Assembly (NCBI RefSeq): GCF_029931775.1 | Contig: NC_079312.1 | Location: 14,329,821 to 14,393,820 of the forward strand | Source: Euleptes europaea | Taxonomy: Eukaryota > Chordata > Lepidosauria > Squamata > Sphaerodactylidae | DNA: 64,000 nt | Reading direction: 5' to 3' | Shown here: positions 10,927 to 20,989 of the stretch, one piece after another | Position numbering within the stretch: position 1 is the first letter of the stretch | How the letters are laid out: each line of letters opens with the position of its first letter | Position numbers and translations under genes: made by a program | The notes under the pieces: model-generated | Database searches by the model: none | What the model was told of the DNA's origin: nothing | What the model saw: the letters and a program-made list of their open reading frames with translations, nothing else

Positions 10927-11053
10927 CAGGGTTACCAATCCTGGGTCAGGGAATTCCTGGAGATTTGGTGACGGAGATTAGGGAGAGATCTCAGTGGAGT
11001 TCAGCTGTAACTGCTGGAGATCTCCAGGCCCCACCTGGAGGTTGGTAACCCTA
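10927..11053 (-). mobile_element. hAT-type MITE, family A, short inverted variant
   Basis: Ends CAGGGTTACCAATCC and GGAGGTTGGTAACCCTA. The interior GGAGATCTCCAGGCCCCACC is the reverse complement of the family A left end. The same variant sits in the promoter of units 2, 3 and 4, so it predates the duplications. Confidence 0.7.
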
Positions 11054-11371
11054 TCCGGGGGGAACTCCAGTGGAGAAGTAGAGATGGGAGAAGGGGAGGG
11101 GAGGTGGGAGAGGATGCCTACGCTGATCAGGAAGGGAAACAACCGAAAAGGGGACGGGATGTTTAGCACTGGGAGATTCCCTGTGGCCCAAGGGGGGGTG
11201 GGAGCCGGGAAACTCCCTGGGCAGGGGCTGAATTGCCTTCTGGCCCATCCGCCGAGTCAGTTTTCTGTAAACTAGCCAGACTAGTTTTCTGTGCGCAGGA
11301 AACTCCCGGTTTGGAGGGACATCCCATCGCACAAGGTCTGCAGGTTTTAATCCTGGGCAGGTTGAGGCTAC

Positions 11372-11491
11372 CAATCCTGGGTCAGGGGATTCCTGGAGAT
11401 GTGGTGATGGAGATTGGGGAGAGATCTCAGCGGGGTACAGCTGTAACTGCAGGAGATCTCCAGCCCCCACCTGGAGCTTGGTAACCCTGCC
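11372..11491 (-). mobile_element. hAT-type MITE, family A, short inverted variant
   Basis: Second copy in this promoter: CCAATCCTGGGTCAGG, then CCTGGAGCTTGGTAACCCTG. A stretch around 11240-11640 repeats 10790-11190 (CGCAGGAAACTCC, GGAAGGGAAACAACCGAAA), so the second copy probably arose by local duplication of about 430 bp. Confidence 0.65.
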
Positions 11492-12397
11492 CGGGGAGCA
11501 AGCCGGCTGAGAACCAGAGGTGGGAGAGAGAAGAGGAGGGGGGAGGCGGAGGAGGATGCCTGCGCTGATCAGGAAGGGAAACAACCGAAAGGGGGGGGGT
11601 GTTTAACACTGGGCGATTCCCTCTGGCCCAAGTGGGGGGGGGGGGAGAGACGCGAAACTCCCTGGGCAGGGGCGGAATTGCACCCCCGGACTGGGACTGA
11701 GCGGGCAAACTGGGGCTGAGGCTCCTCCGGGGGGTTCTGCCTTCTGGCCCATCCGCTGAGCCCGGCCGCTTTTTTGCCGACTTCTCATGGGCAACGGGAA
11801 GGGTGAGAAATAAAGGCCGAAACCACCGGGTGTGGACCGACCCCCCCTGCCTACCCCGGGTGTTGCAGCGTTAACGCATTTCTGTAGCAGGACCGAGAAG
11901 CCCCCCTCCCTCCCCACCCCATTGCAAACGGGATCCTTCCAAGGCGCTATTCCAGCTGGTGCCCAATTCTTCTTCGCCCCCCCCGCCCAGGTCCCCAGTT
12001 CTTGCCCCCAAATCTCTGAAAAATCATAAAGGCACCGCTTTGGCAATCGGGCTGGGACTAGGCTGACCATAAGTCCCGTTTCGAAACAAGCTATTCCCTT
12101 GCGGCCCTAATACATTTCAATACATTTACAGAAAGGAACCGCTGCCATCCCAGCGTCCCGTTTCGGTCTCAAGGAACCGCGGTCAGCCCAGCTGGGTTCT
12201 GCCTTCTGGCCCCTCCGTTGAGCCCGACCGCTTGGGGGGGGGCTTATCACGGGCAACGGGGAGAGTGAGTAATAAATGACCCCCCCCGCCGCGGGTGCTG
12301 CAGAGAAAGCGCATTTCTGCGCCAAGATCTTGCCCCGGAATCCCACCCCATTTCCCATTGCAAACGCGACCCTCCCAGGGGGCCATTTCAGCCCATG

Positions 12398-12706
12398 TCT
12401 CTGAAGAAGGGAGCTGTGGCTCACGAAAGCTCACACCCTGCCAGAAAATATTCGCTGCAGACAGACTAACACGGCGACCCACTGCGAATCATCCTTGTCC
12501 AAATACAAAAGGGCAAGAGTCCAGTAGCACCTTAAAGACTAACCAAAATATTTTCTGGTAGGGTATGAGCTTTCTGAAGAAGTGAGCTGTGGCGCACGAA
12601 AGCTCACACCCTGCCAGAAAATATTCGTGTTAGTCTTGAAGGTGCTCCTGGACTCGTGCCCTTTTCTGCTGCTGCAGACAGACTAACACGGCGACCCCCG
12701 GGGAAT
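12398..12706 (+). repeat. Penelope-tail-like repeat cluster
   Basis: Contains CTGAAGAAGGGAGCTGTGGC and CTGAAGAAGTGAGCTGTGGC copies, each followed by CACGAAAGCTC, plus an opposed copy (GTCCAGTAGCACCTTAAAGA at 12511), and ends CAGACAGACTAACACGGCGA. The same unit is at 27993-28205 and 44018-44105. It is a widespread reptile repeat, probably a Penelope-like element terminus (inference). It lies inside the KZNF-1 promoter region. Confidence 0.6.
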
Positions 12707-12942
12707 TAAGTCCATGCACCGTCCTCCTCTGCCCCGTCCCCTTTCTTGCCCTAAATATCTTTAAGGGATCACAATCCTACCGTCTCCGCAAACGCCCCGC
12801 GTCCAACCCCTCTTCCTCCGACCTGGGCAAAAGAGCTGGAGGACGCCGGTTCGAACTTCCCTCCGAAGAAGAATGTGGGCGTGTCTACCCAGCCCCGTTC
12901 TCTCCAGGGCCCCCACAGGGCCTCGCTTCCACTCGCAAGGGC

Positions 12943-12960
12943 TTCTGGGAAGTGTAGTTC
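12943..12960 (-). promoter_or_regulatory. ZNF143/THAP11-type promoter motif
   Basis: The minus strand reads GAACTACACTTCCCAGAAG, matching the ACTACAnnTCCCA core known from many vertebrate promoters. The motif is repeated in the unit 4 promoter (61344-61358) and degraded in unit 2 (about 31557-31574). Occupancy is inferred from sequence only. Confidence 0.5.
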
Positions 12961-13080
12961 CCAGCGGCGGGAACGAACGCCTGCGACGAGAATCCGCGCC
13001 TGCCTGCCTGCCTGCCTCCCTCCAATCAGCTGCCGGCTCTTTTCAGGCCCCTTCCTGATTTCTCAGGTTCCAGGGATTGT

Positions 13081-13086
13081 CACGTG
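13081..13086. promoter_or_regulatory. CACGTG E-box in KZNF upstream region
   Basis: CACGTGGCTG is conserved at the equivalent site of unit 2 (31689-31694). Further CACGTG sites occur nearer the exon in unit 2 (30504-30509) and unit 4 (61238-61243). Conservation between paralogues is the only evidence of function. Confidence 0.35.
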
Positions 13087-13238
13087 GCTGGTCTTTCTCT
13101 CCACGCGCCGAACAATTTAGGAGCCGACTTAAAGACCCAGAGAAAGGGGGTGGCGGGAGGAGGACTGGACTCTCGTTTTAAAACGAGGCTAGGGTGACTG
13201 CATGCCTTGGCCTCTCAGAAGAATAGCATCGCTCCGCT

Positions 13239-13440
13239 GTTAACCTCCAGGTAGTGGCAGGAGATCTCCTGCTATTACAACTGATTTCCCACCGATAGAG
13301 AACAGATCACCTGGAGAAAATGGCCGCTTTGGCAATTGGACTCTATGGCATTGAAGTCCCTCCCCTCTCCAAGCCCCACCCTCCTCAGGCTCTGCCCCAA
13401 AAACCTCCCGCCAGTGGTGAAGAGGGACCTGGAAACCCTA
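13239..13440 (+). mobile_element. hAT-type MITE, family A
   Basis: ACCTCCAGGTAGTGGCAGGA to GACCTGGAAACCCTAG, near full length with an abraded left tip. It is the copy that in paralogous block a is interrupted by the LTR at 1-745. Confidence 0.7.
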
Positions 13441-13915
13441 GAGTTGCCCCAGTATTCAGGGTAGACTGCCTCTGAACATGGAGGTTCTGCTAAGCCTCTA
13501 ATATCTAATACCCACTGATGGACCTGGCCGCCATCAAGAATCTGTTTCATTCCCCCTTTAAAGCCCTATCATCAAGTGGTCAACCAGTGTCCTAGGTGTT
13601 AGTTCCCATTGATTGACTATACACAGGGTTGCCAACCTCCAGGTACTAGCTGGAGATCTGCTATTACAACTGATCTCCAGCTGATGGAGATCAGTTCACC
13701 AGGAGAAAATGGCTGCTTTGGCAATTGGACTCTATGGCATTGAAGTCCCTCCCCTCCCCAAACCTCGCTCTTCCCACGCTCCGCCCCAAAAACCTCCCGC
13801 CAGTAGCAAAGAGGTACCTGGCAACCCTAACTATACAAGTGTGTGACGTAGGACTTATTTCGGCTGCCATGCAAATTCTGTAAGAGTCATCCAAAATTCT
13901 CTCGTTCTGTCCCTC
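13305..13915. repeat. Upstream-flank paralogous block, copy b
   Basis: Collinear with 746-1340. It joins directly to the KZNF-1 promoter, which ties the block to the KZNF unit rather than to an independent repeat. Small differences include GGCCGCCATCAAG against GGCCATCAAG. Confidence 0.75.
13624..13829 (+). mobile_element. hAT-type MITE, family A, complete
   Basis: Same insertion as 1062-1267: identical ends and the identical 8-bp duplication ACTATACA (13616-13623, 13830-13837). It was therefore inserted before the block duplicated. Confidence 0.85.
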
Positions 13916-13929
13916 CCTCCCTTTCAAGC

Positions 13930-14350
13930 CACAAGCTTTTCTTCATCAGTTGCATTGTTCTGATGATGGGTAAATTCCCATGCAGGATGTTGAGCACTTG
14001 ATGCCACAAGCTATTTTAACAGGGATACTTCTAGTAAGCTCTCTGACAGTCTCTCACCGGATTGTATACATCCGAACACGCAGATACCAGGCGTGTGAAC
14101 TTCACTCCTCAGAAGCAACTGAAGAAGAAACCCTTGTGGCTTGAAAGAAATTGAGAAGCTGGCCCTACCCTCTTGCGTCTGTCATTGTGCCAACATACAG
14201 ACCTGGGATTGCTATTGTGTCCTTGAATGGAGTTTCTTTTGCCTTTGGGCAATTGTTCCCTTGAACCTCGCTCCTTTGTTCTTCGCACTGTCGTAGTTTG
14301 CATGTTTATTACTGACTTTAGGAATGCATACTACTCTTCACTAATTGACC
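13930..14350. other. Old repeat-like sequence, no gene
   Basis: Contains GCAACTGAAGAAGAAACCC and GTGGCTTGAAAGAAATT, resembling a degenerate Penelope-type tail. No coding frame is credible. Confidence 0.25.
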
Positions 14351-14362
14351 TATGATATGCTT

Positions 14363-14930
14363 GTTGTGTGTGTTAAGTGCCATCAAGTCGTTTCCAACTC
14401 ATGGCGACCCTATGAATCAACGTCCTCCAAAGTGTCCTATCCTTAACAGCCTTGCTCAGATCTTGCAAATTGAGGGCCGTGGCTTCCTTTACAGAGTCAA
14501 TCCATCTCTTGTTGGGTCTTCCTCTTTTCCTGCTGCCTTCATCTTTTCCTAGCATGACTGTCTTTTCCAGTGACTCGTCTTCTCATATTGTGACCAAAGT
14601 ACGACAGGCTCAGTTTAGTTATTTTAGCTTCTAGGGTCAGTTCAGGCTTGATTTGATCTAAAACCCACTGATGTGTTTTTTTTGCGGTCCAGGGTGTCCA
14701 CAACACTCCTCCAACACCCCATTTCCAAAGAATCTACTTTCTTCCTATCAGCTTTCTTCATTGTCCAGCTCTCACAGCCATACATAGTAATAGGGAATAC
14801 GATAACATGAGTTAATCTAGTGTTGGTGGCCAGTGACACATCCTTACACTTAAGAATCTTTTCTAGCTCCTGCATGGCTGCCCTTCCCAGTCTCAATCGC
14901 CTTCTGATTTCTCAGCTGCACTCTCCCTTT
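14363..14930 (-). mobile_element. RTE/BovB LINE 3' fragment
   Basis: Closely related to 1578-2145: AAMQELEKILKCKDVSLATN, YGCESWTMKKADRKK and KDEGSRKRGRPNKRW. The frame is broken by small indels between the two minus-strand open stretches (14373-14555 and 14642-14896). 5'-truncated and inactive. Confidence 0.85.
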
Positions 14931-15004
14931 TGGTTGATGATGGAGCCAAGGAATAGAAAATCTTCCAACAATTTAAATTTCCTCATTGTCAACCTTAAAG
15001 TTGG

Positions 15005-15245
15005 GGGGGAAAGGGCACTGAATTCTGTTTTTGAGTTACAAGCCGGGTGCCTTTCAGAACAATACCAGGGCTCCACTGGATCAAACCCAACGCCTGCCTC
15101 ATCCAGCACCATTGTTGCCAGCCAGATGCATCTAGGAAGCCCACCCCCAGAGGATGGAGGCAACAGTCACCCCACAGAGTTGTCCCAAGCAGTAGACTGC
15201 TTCTGAACATTGAGGTTCTATGTAGCCATCAGAACTAAAAGCCAG
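15005..15245 (-). repeat. CR1-like 3' UTR segment shared by KZNF units
   Basis: GCCAGATGCATCTAGGAAGC and AGAGGATGGAGGCAACAG recur at 31770-31930 and 61640-61740. It is probably an old CR1 3' region carried in the duplicated unit. Confidence 0.5.
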
Positions 15246-15732
15246 TTCTTTTTAGATGGATAATAGGACCATTCATTCATTCAAAACATTTATTAGCCAT
15301 CTTTTTTCCTTACAGAGCTCGAGGTGGCTTACAACATAAATAAAACAATAAAATAAAATATATTGAAATCATAAAGTCAACATTTAAAATCCCAACTCAG
15401 GACTGCTAGTAAACTTAACCAAATGCACTCTCAAATGAAACTGTCTTCAACTGCCTCCTAAAGGCGACGTTTTTCATGCCTTTTATACCATAATGAAATA
15501 TTTTAGTAAGGGCTACAGACTCTGCACTATAGTTTTGTTTATGCTTTCCTTACACAAACTGCTCTTCTCTCTTAAGTGCACTTAAAGCCATCTGGGATTC
15601 TTTGGGGAACTTGTGAAGTCTTTGGATAGACAGGGCCAAACCTGGCACCACATTCCCAGAAGCAGAAGGAGGCAAAAAACATTTTGATAAGGGACACGAC
15701 ATATTAGATTTTGAATTAACCCTTTTCTGTAT

Positions 15733-15990
15733 TAGAATCATAGAATCATAGAGTTGGAAGGGACCACCAGGGCCATCAACCTCCTGCACAATGCAGAAAA
15801 TTCACAACTACCTCCCCCCTCCACACCACTAGTGACCAGAAGATGGCCAAAATGCTCTCTCTCTCATCATCTGCCTAAGGTCACAGAATCAGTATTGCTG
15901 ACAGATGGCCATCTAACCTCTTCTTAAAAACCTCCAGGGAAGGAGATCTTACCACCTCCCGAGGAAGCCTGTTCCAGAGGAACCGCTCTA
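15733..15990 (-). mobile_element. CR1 LINE 3' end
   Basis: Starts at the octamer-like tail AGAATCATAGAATCATAG, then GAGTTGGAAGGGACCACCAG, reverse complement of the CR1 terminus. It continues to CACCTCCCGAGGAAGCCTG, which on the minus strand encodes the NRLPREV motif of the CR1 C-terminus. Confidence 0.85.
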
Positions 15991-16414
15991 ACTTTACCGC
16001 TCTAATACAAAAATTAGATTTTGTATTAACCCAGGCCATGATTACACTCTGCCCTACTGGGAAGGAAGGTTGTGGGAAGAGAATGCTGACAGGGTAGGCC
16101 AAAGGGAGCTTGTGTAAAGAACAGTATATTATGCATAGATAGAAAACTTGAGGCACCAACAAAGATATCTGATGTCCATTGTTTATAGAACAGCACAAGG
16201 ACTAGTACAGTGGGTATCCGAAGGGTATGTTAATGGATGAATGCCCTGAAGTAATTATGACAATCTGACATCTATGCATATCAGTACAACATGCATTTCA
16301 AAGAGTGTCCACGCATTTCAAAGAGACCCCCAACAGTCAATGCATTCCCAGACCACATTCCAATATATTGATTATACTAACTAATTTAGTATAATCATGT
16401 TAGATTATACTAAC

Positions 16415-18899
16415 CAATGGGTTGAAATTAAATCAAAAGAGTTTCCGTCTAGACATTAGGAAGAATTTTCTAACAGTTAGAACGGTTCCTCAGTGGAACT
16501 GGCTTCCTCGGGAGGTGGTAATCTCTCCCTCCCTGGAGGTTTTTAAGTAGAGGCTAGATGGCCGTCTGTCAGCAATGCTGATTCTATAACCTTAGGCAGA
16601 TGATAAGAGGGAGGGCATTGTCACGGCTCAATGTCGTTAAGGGGTCTACACTCTTAGAATGTACCACTTACTGAGAAGTGGAGATATCTTATTCAGCGAG
16701 ACCTCACAGACAGGAGTCAATGATAATTCCCACTACTGTAGGCTTTCTATTGAAGTGTGCCAGAAAATTTATAAACAAGAAACGTCCTTTAAATAACATT
16801 TATTTCATATAATATATATATATGCATGTGAATATTTACACACTCTTAAAACATGTCATAAAGTACAAACATTTATGATTCTCTTACATGTTCATTTATG
16901 TTAATATATGCAAGCAGTTTTAAACAATCTTTATAAGCAATTTCTCTATGTAAGGTTTTCTAACCTTAAACCTGTAATGCATTTCATTCAGGAATAAATC
17001 AGTTTACAGAAATCCTGTTAAAATATGATTAGTATAAGGAAAGAAGACTTGTCATAGTTAAAAGCATCTTAATTCAAAGTACCTAGAATATAAAACATAA
17101 GTTATATTAGATCAAGCACAACCTTATACCAATTCCAAATCTCTCCAGCTCATATGCTTAGCTTAGATAGATTTGTAAAGGACCTAACTCATGTTTAGGA
17201 TTTTTATATATTTCTAGTATGTGTTAACTTTACCCAATGCTGTGTGCAGAGGATAGAATATTATAAGCTTTTTATTCAATCTGTTCTATGTTTATGTACT
17301 TCTGATCATTGTTAAGATCAGGAATGTTACATACATGCTGAAGGTATGTGTGTATCTTAACAGTCAGCAATGCAGAGCTTATGTGTTATGTATAAGGCTG
17401 TGTATATTATGTGTAAGCTTAAGGCTGTATTAGTGTTCTTATGGAAGAGTTATTCTCTGGCTTTGCCAATCTCAGAGAATATGTTTACTTGATTAAGAGT
17501 CTTCATAAGTAAGCCTAATAGGTTCTGTATGCTGTGTATGTCACTTATTGTCACTGAGTGTAGAAGCTTCCCCTGTTATGTTGGGGAAACCTCTGACTCT
17601 TTACCCTGAGAGATATCTCTGGTTGTTTAGAGGAATCTCTAAGAGCATCTAAGAATTCTGTTTCTGGTTCTGAGAACTGAAGAGACCAGTTCTGTAACTT
17701 GGGTTTCATAGCTTCCATGTTTCTCAAGGAAAGCCAAGTCAGACCATTTAGATCATTCAGTGAGAACTCATCAGTCCTTACTAGAATTAATGAGATGTCA
17801 GTGTTTCCAAATATGGAACTGATCCAATACTCCTAGACCCCATAGTAAGGTTAGTAGGAATGCTAAGAGCCTCCATTATATGGAATAGTTTGCAAGCATT
17901 CATTCCAGACATCCAGCCTTAGCAGGTCATCTGGATATGAATCCCTCTCAAAGAGAGTCTTTCCCATTCTCACAAAGAGCTTGTGAAATGGTAAAGTTCC
18001 ATATCACGCAAGATATGAAATAATAGAATGAGCCATGGCCAGGCAACCAGGTTGTCCTCCAAGAACTCATTTCCTATGTCTCACACAAGAGACAGATGAA
18101 GAGTAGAGAGTGAGGTCAGACAGCTTTCAGCCATCTTCCGTCAGCTCCATGCTTTCCAAGTTTTACATCTCTGGAGATGTGGGGAGAGCTGATAGCCAGA
18201 CGACCAGGTCGTCCTCCACCAACTCTCTGCCTTCTGCCTGTTGAACTCTGGCTTTTATTCTCTCAGAACAGTGGTCAGCTGAGCTGAGAGGCAAGAAGCT
18301 TCTTGCCCTGTATCTCTGTCTATATCCCTGTCACTCTTAGTGGTGGTCTGTCTGTCATTGTCACTTGGTCTGTGAATAAAACATTACCATGTTCTTGGCA
18401 TTAAGTCACAGTTTACAAGTGCAAGGTCACCATCTGTTATGCTGCTTGGAGACTAGGTTTAAATCAGTATATGGCAGCATTATTTCTTCCTTACTTAGCT
18501 GCTATCAGAGAGGCTAAACTTCCAGGCTGAAAATGACCTTGTTGTTGGTGTCGAGAAAAGCACCTCGGATGCTGATATTATTTCAGACTCAACCATTAAG
18601 CAATCTTAACCTTGTAAACGTGCAGCTTTAAGAATAGCTTTAACCAGCCAGCATGAACTTTACCCCACTTTATTTCTGTTCAGAGAAGCCTCAATATGCT
18701 TTTACTCATATAGATTCATAGGAAAACCATATGTTCAGGCTAACTATTGCTCAAGCCTGTGACAGCATCTTGGCCATCTTCTGGACATGGAGTGGGGGTC
18801 ACTGGGGGTGTAGGGGGGAGGTAGTTGTGAGTTTCCTGCATTGTGCAGGGGGTTGGACTAGATGACCCTGGTGGTCCCTTCCAACTCTATGATTCTATG
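16415..18899 (+). mobile_element. CR1 LINE 3' end, split by an LTR-like insertion
   Basis: The left part (16415-16618) holds the NWLPREV region (TGGCTTCCTCGGGAGGTGGT) and the CTGTCAGCAATGCTGATTC segment. The right part (18765-18899) resumes with CATCTTGGCCATCTTCTGG and ends TTCCAACTCTATGATTCTATG. Between them lies the 2146-bp element at 16619-18764. Confidence 0.85.
16619..18764 (+). mobile_element. Long solo-LTR-like element, about 2.15 kb
   Basis: Begins TGTCACGGCTCAATG and ends AAGCCTGTGACA, inside a CR1 tail, with the 4-bp duplication GCAT on both sides (16615-16618, 18765-18768). TG..CA ends and a 4-bp duplication fit an LTR. The interior is AT-rich with no coding frame. A diverged relative with a different 4-bp duplication is at 38999-41095. 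The parent retroelement is not identified. It is a fossil, younger than the CR1 it interrupts. Confidence 0.7.
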
Positions 18900-19175
18900 T
18901 GTCATTAGTACATTTTATTATTATATTAAGCGACTGCAGTATGTCGCCTGTGTGTCATAATGCTATATTACTACACACCACCCAAAAGGTATATAAGAAG
19001 ACATTTTGCTTGTATTCAATGCTCTCTGAATTGGCTACCCTTGTCTTGCAAGCAGTGGCCTTTACTGTGCACAATAAACTAAATATTTACTTTTTGCCTC
19101 TGCCTCTGGTTCATTTTGTACTTGGACGAAGCACCAAGGGCCGAACCTTAGCGCAACCTATGGGTGGCGCTAACA
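18900..19175 (+). mobile_element. Solo-LTR-like fossil
   Basis: TATA-like GGTATATAAGAAG, then GCACAATAAACTAAAT and CTCTGGTTCATTTTGTACTT, the layout of an LTR promoter, R and U5. It is followed by TGGCGCTAACAG, reminiscent of a primer-binding site. Borders are approximate and no convincing duplication was found. ERV class uncertain. Confidence 0.4.
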
Positions 19176-19179
19176 GTTT

Positions 19180-20017
19180 CAATACAGTTTTGTTTCAAAT
19201 AAAGAGCAGAATGAAGAAAATTGGATGCAGCCAATTCAAAACTAAGCAGTTGATCCAGCAAGATATCATCTACACATAGAGGCAGCTAAGTACTCAACCC
19301 AGTCCAACTGAAGGATACTCGGGGTTAGGGGTGGGATTGTTGCCTGAAAGGGGAATAAAAGGGGAGAATCAAAACACAATATACTGTGCCAGTCAGATGA
19401 GAAGAAGAGGTGAGCCAGGATTCCTTAAAGATGGGGTGGGAGGAACAGTTCTTGGGGGAGGCAGAGTCCTTCCTGGTTCCAAGTTGATGTCAGAGTCCCA
19501 AAGGTGGCCAAATCTAAATTGCTGCCTGTTGGGACTCTTGGGGTTTGAATTTTGGAGGGGAAACCCCAGTGTTTGGCAGAGCTAGGAAGGGCTAGAGGCG
19601 AGCAGGGTGGGTGGGAAACTTGATTGAATTAACCCGAGGAGACAAAGGACTGGCCGGGGCCTTGGCTGAAGTTGGCCTGGGGAATGTCCTGTTTCCCTGG
19701 GCAAGGCAGGATTCCTGCTTTCATTCTGGTGCAACTGAGTAGTTTTATCACTCTGGGAGGGGAGTGGGGCGTTCTCAGCTGTCCGCTGGGTGGAGTGAAA
19801 GTAATTACCCAGGCTGGCCTCAAACAATAGGTGCTTGGGGGCTCTTCTGGGCTTGGTTGGCATTTTATCTCCCCTGCATGTATGGCTAGCTTTCAAGGTG
19901 CCTTTAATGCCAGAGAATATGCTTTCCAAAATGGGGGGGGGGTGACTCGAGTTTATTGTTACCAGTTTTGCTGCGTGTGTGAAGTTATTTGTTGAAGTGT
20001 AATTACTTGTGGGCCCT
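19180..20017. other. Apparently low-repeat intergenic stretch
   Basis: No family seen elsewhere in the window is recognised here. The open frames on either strand (about 60-125 aa) lack family motifs and are not supported as genes. Confidence 0.3.
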
Positions 20018-20240
20018 GACCTGGATGGCCCAGGCTAGCCTGATCACGTCAGATCTCAGAAGCTAAGCAGGGTCAGCCCTGGTTAGTATTTGGATGGGAG
20101 ACCACCGAGGAAGACCAGGGTTGCTGTGCAGAGGAAGGCACTGCCAAACCACCTCTGTTAAGACTCTTGCCATGAAAACCCCAAAAAGGGGTTGCCATAA
20201 GTCGGCTGCGACTTGACGGCACTTCACACACACAATACAG
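20018..20240 (+). mobile_element. 5S-rRNA-derived SINE with BovB tail
   Basis: Same structure as 4291-4520: CAGATCTCAGAAGCTAAGCA and TTTGGATGGGAGACCACC in the head, CATAAGTCGGCTGCGACTTG in the tail, then a CA-rich end. Slightly closer to true 5S (GGTTAGTATTTGG) than the first copy. Confidence 0.88.
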
Positions 20241-20244
20241 GTTC

Positions 20245-20335
20245 AGTTTCAGGTGGGAAGCCGTGTTGGTCTGCAGCAGATCAGGATTCGAGTCCAGTAG
20301 CGCCTTAAAGACCAACAAGATTTTTAGGGTATCAG
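20245..20335 (-). repeat. Penelope-tail-like repeat fragment
   Basis: GGAAGCCGTGTTGGTCTGCA and GTCCAGTAGCGCCTTAAAGA, in reverse relative to the copies at 12.5, 28.1 and 44.0 kb. Truncated before the hammerhead-like core. Confidence 0.5.
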
Positions 20336-20989
20336 CATTGGCGCTCCCTTCATCCCTAAAACCCTTTTTAAAAATTATTTTTAAGAACAGCCAACAAACA
20401 TCACCCTTTTCAACTGTGAGCTGAGAAGAAAAAAGCACCTTCATCCAAATGTGAACAGTGTTCAACACAGCAACCTTAAAATGCAGAATGTAACAAAGTG
20501 GAATCAATTATTTGCCACAGGAAGCTCGCTGGCCACTCAAAACTCCGTGCTGTTTGGGGGCAATTGAGGACCATGGTGGCCTCTCTGGCATGCCAGGTGC
20601 TCGTACAGAAGGTTATGCCATATCCAGCCCCAATCAAACCCCCGGGGATCTCTCTGGGTATCAGTCACAGGTAGGGAGGTCAGCCTCTACGTGGGACCAG
20701 GGGATCCCCTGGAATGGCAGGCTCCAGACTACAGAGATCAGTTCCCCTGGAGCAAATGGATGCTTTGGAGGGTGGAGACTAGTATGGCACTGCACCCTAT
20801 TTTGGTCCCTGTCCTCCCACTTATATCACATTGTACATCATCCTTCTTTAAAGTGGCTCATCGGATCCATTTTAGCCTTGACTTGCAAGTGAGGGTAACC
20901 TGACGGTAGATGATCAGCCTCAGGCTATCCCATGAGCTTTATAAGTGTGAAGATTTGAACCCAGGTCTCCCCCACCCTAGTCTGACATT

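Larger units (their letters stand above)
10380..13150 (-). promoter_or_regulatory. KZNF-1 5' region: intron 1, GC-rich promoter and noncoding exon 1
   Basis: Homologous to 28630-31750 (unit 2), 53590-54235 (unit 3) and 59610-61550 (unit 4). The 11.7-13.0 kb part is GC- and CpG-rich. A conserved GGGCAACGGGAAG element is followed by TGAAAAATAAA-like sequence. A candidate exon-1 donor, GAGACG/GTAGGAT at 12781/12780, aligns with AAG/GTTGGG (30408) and AAG/GTGGGTT (61128) in units 2 and 4. Transcription would run leftward to the KRAB exon. The start site is not identifiable by eye. The open frames crossing this region are compositional. Confidence 0.55.

Noticed and set aside
11051-12482. Several 100-180 residue frames in the GC-rich promoter region of unit 1
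   Set aside because: Proline/glycine-rich compositional frames without motifs, not conserved in frame among the unit 2, 3 and 4 promoters.
19331-19929. Possible small gene with overlapping frames on both strands
   Set aside because: No family motif, no splice structure, no paralogue, and both strands are open to similar lengths.
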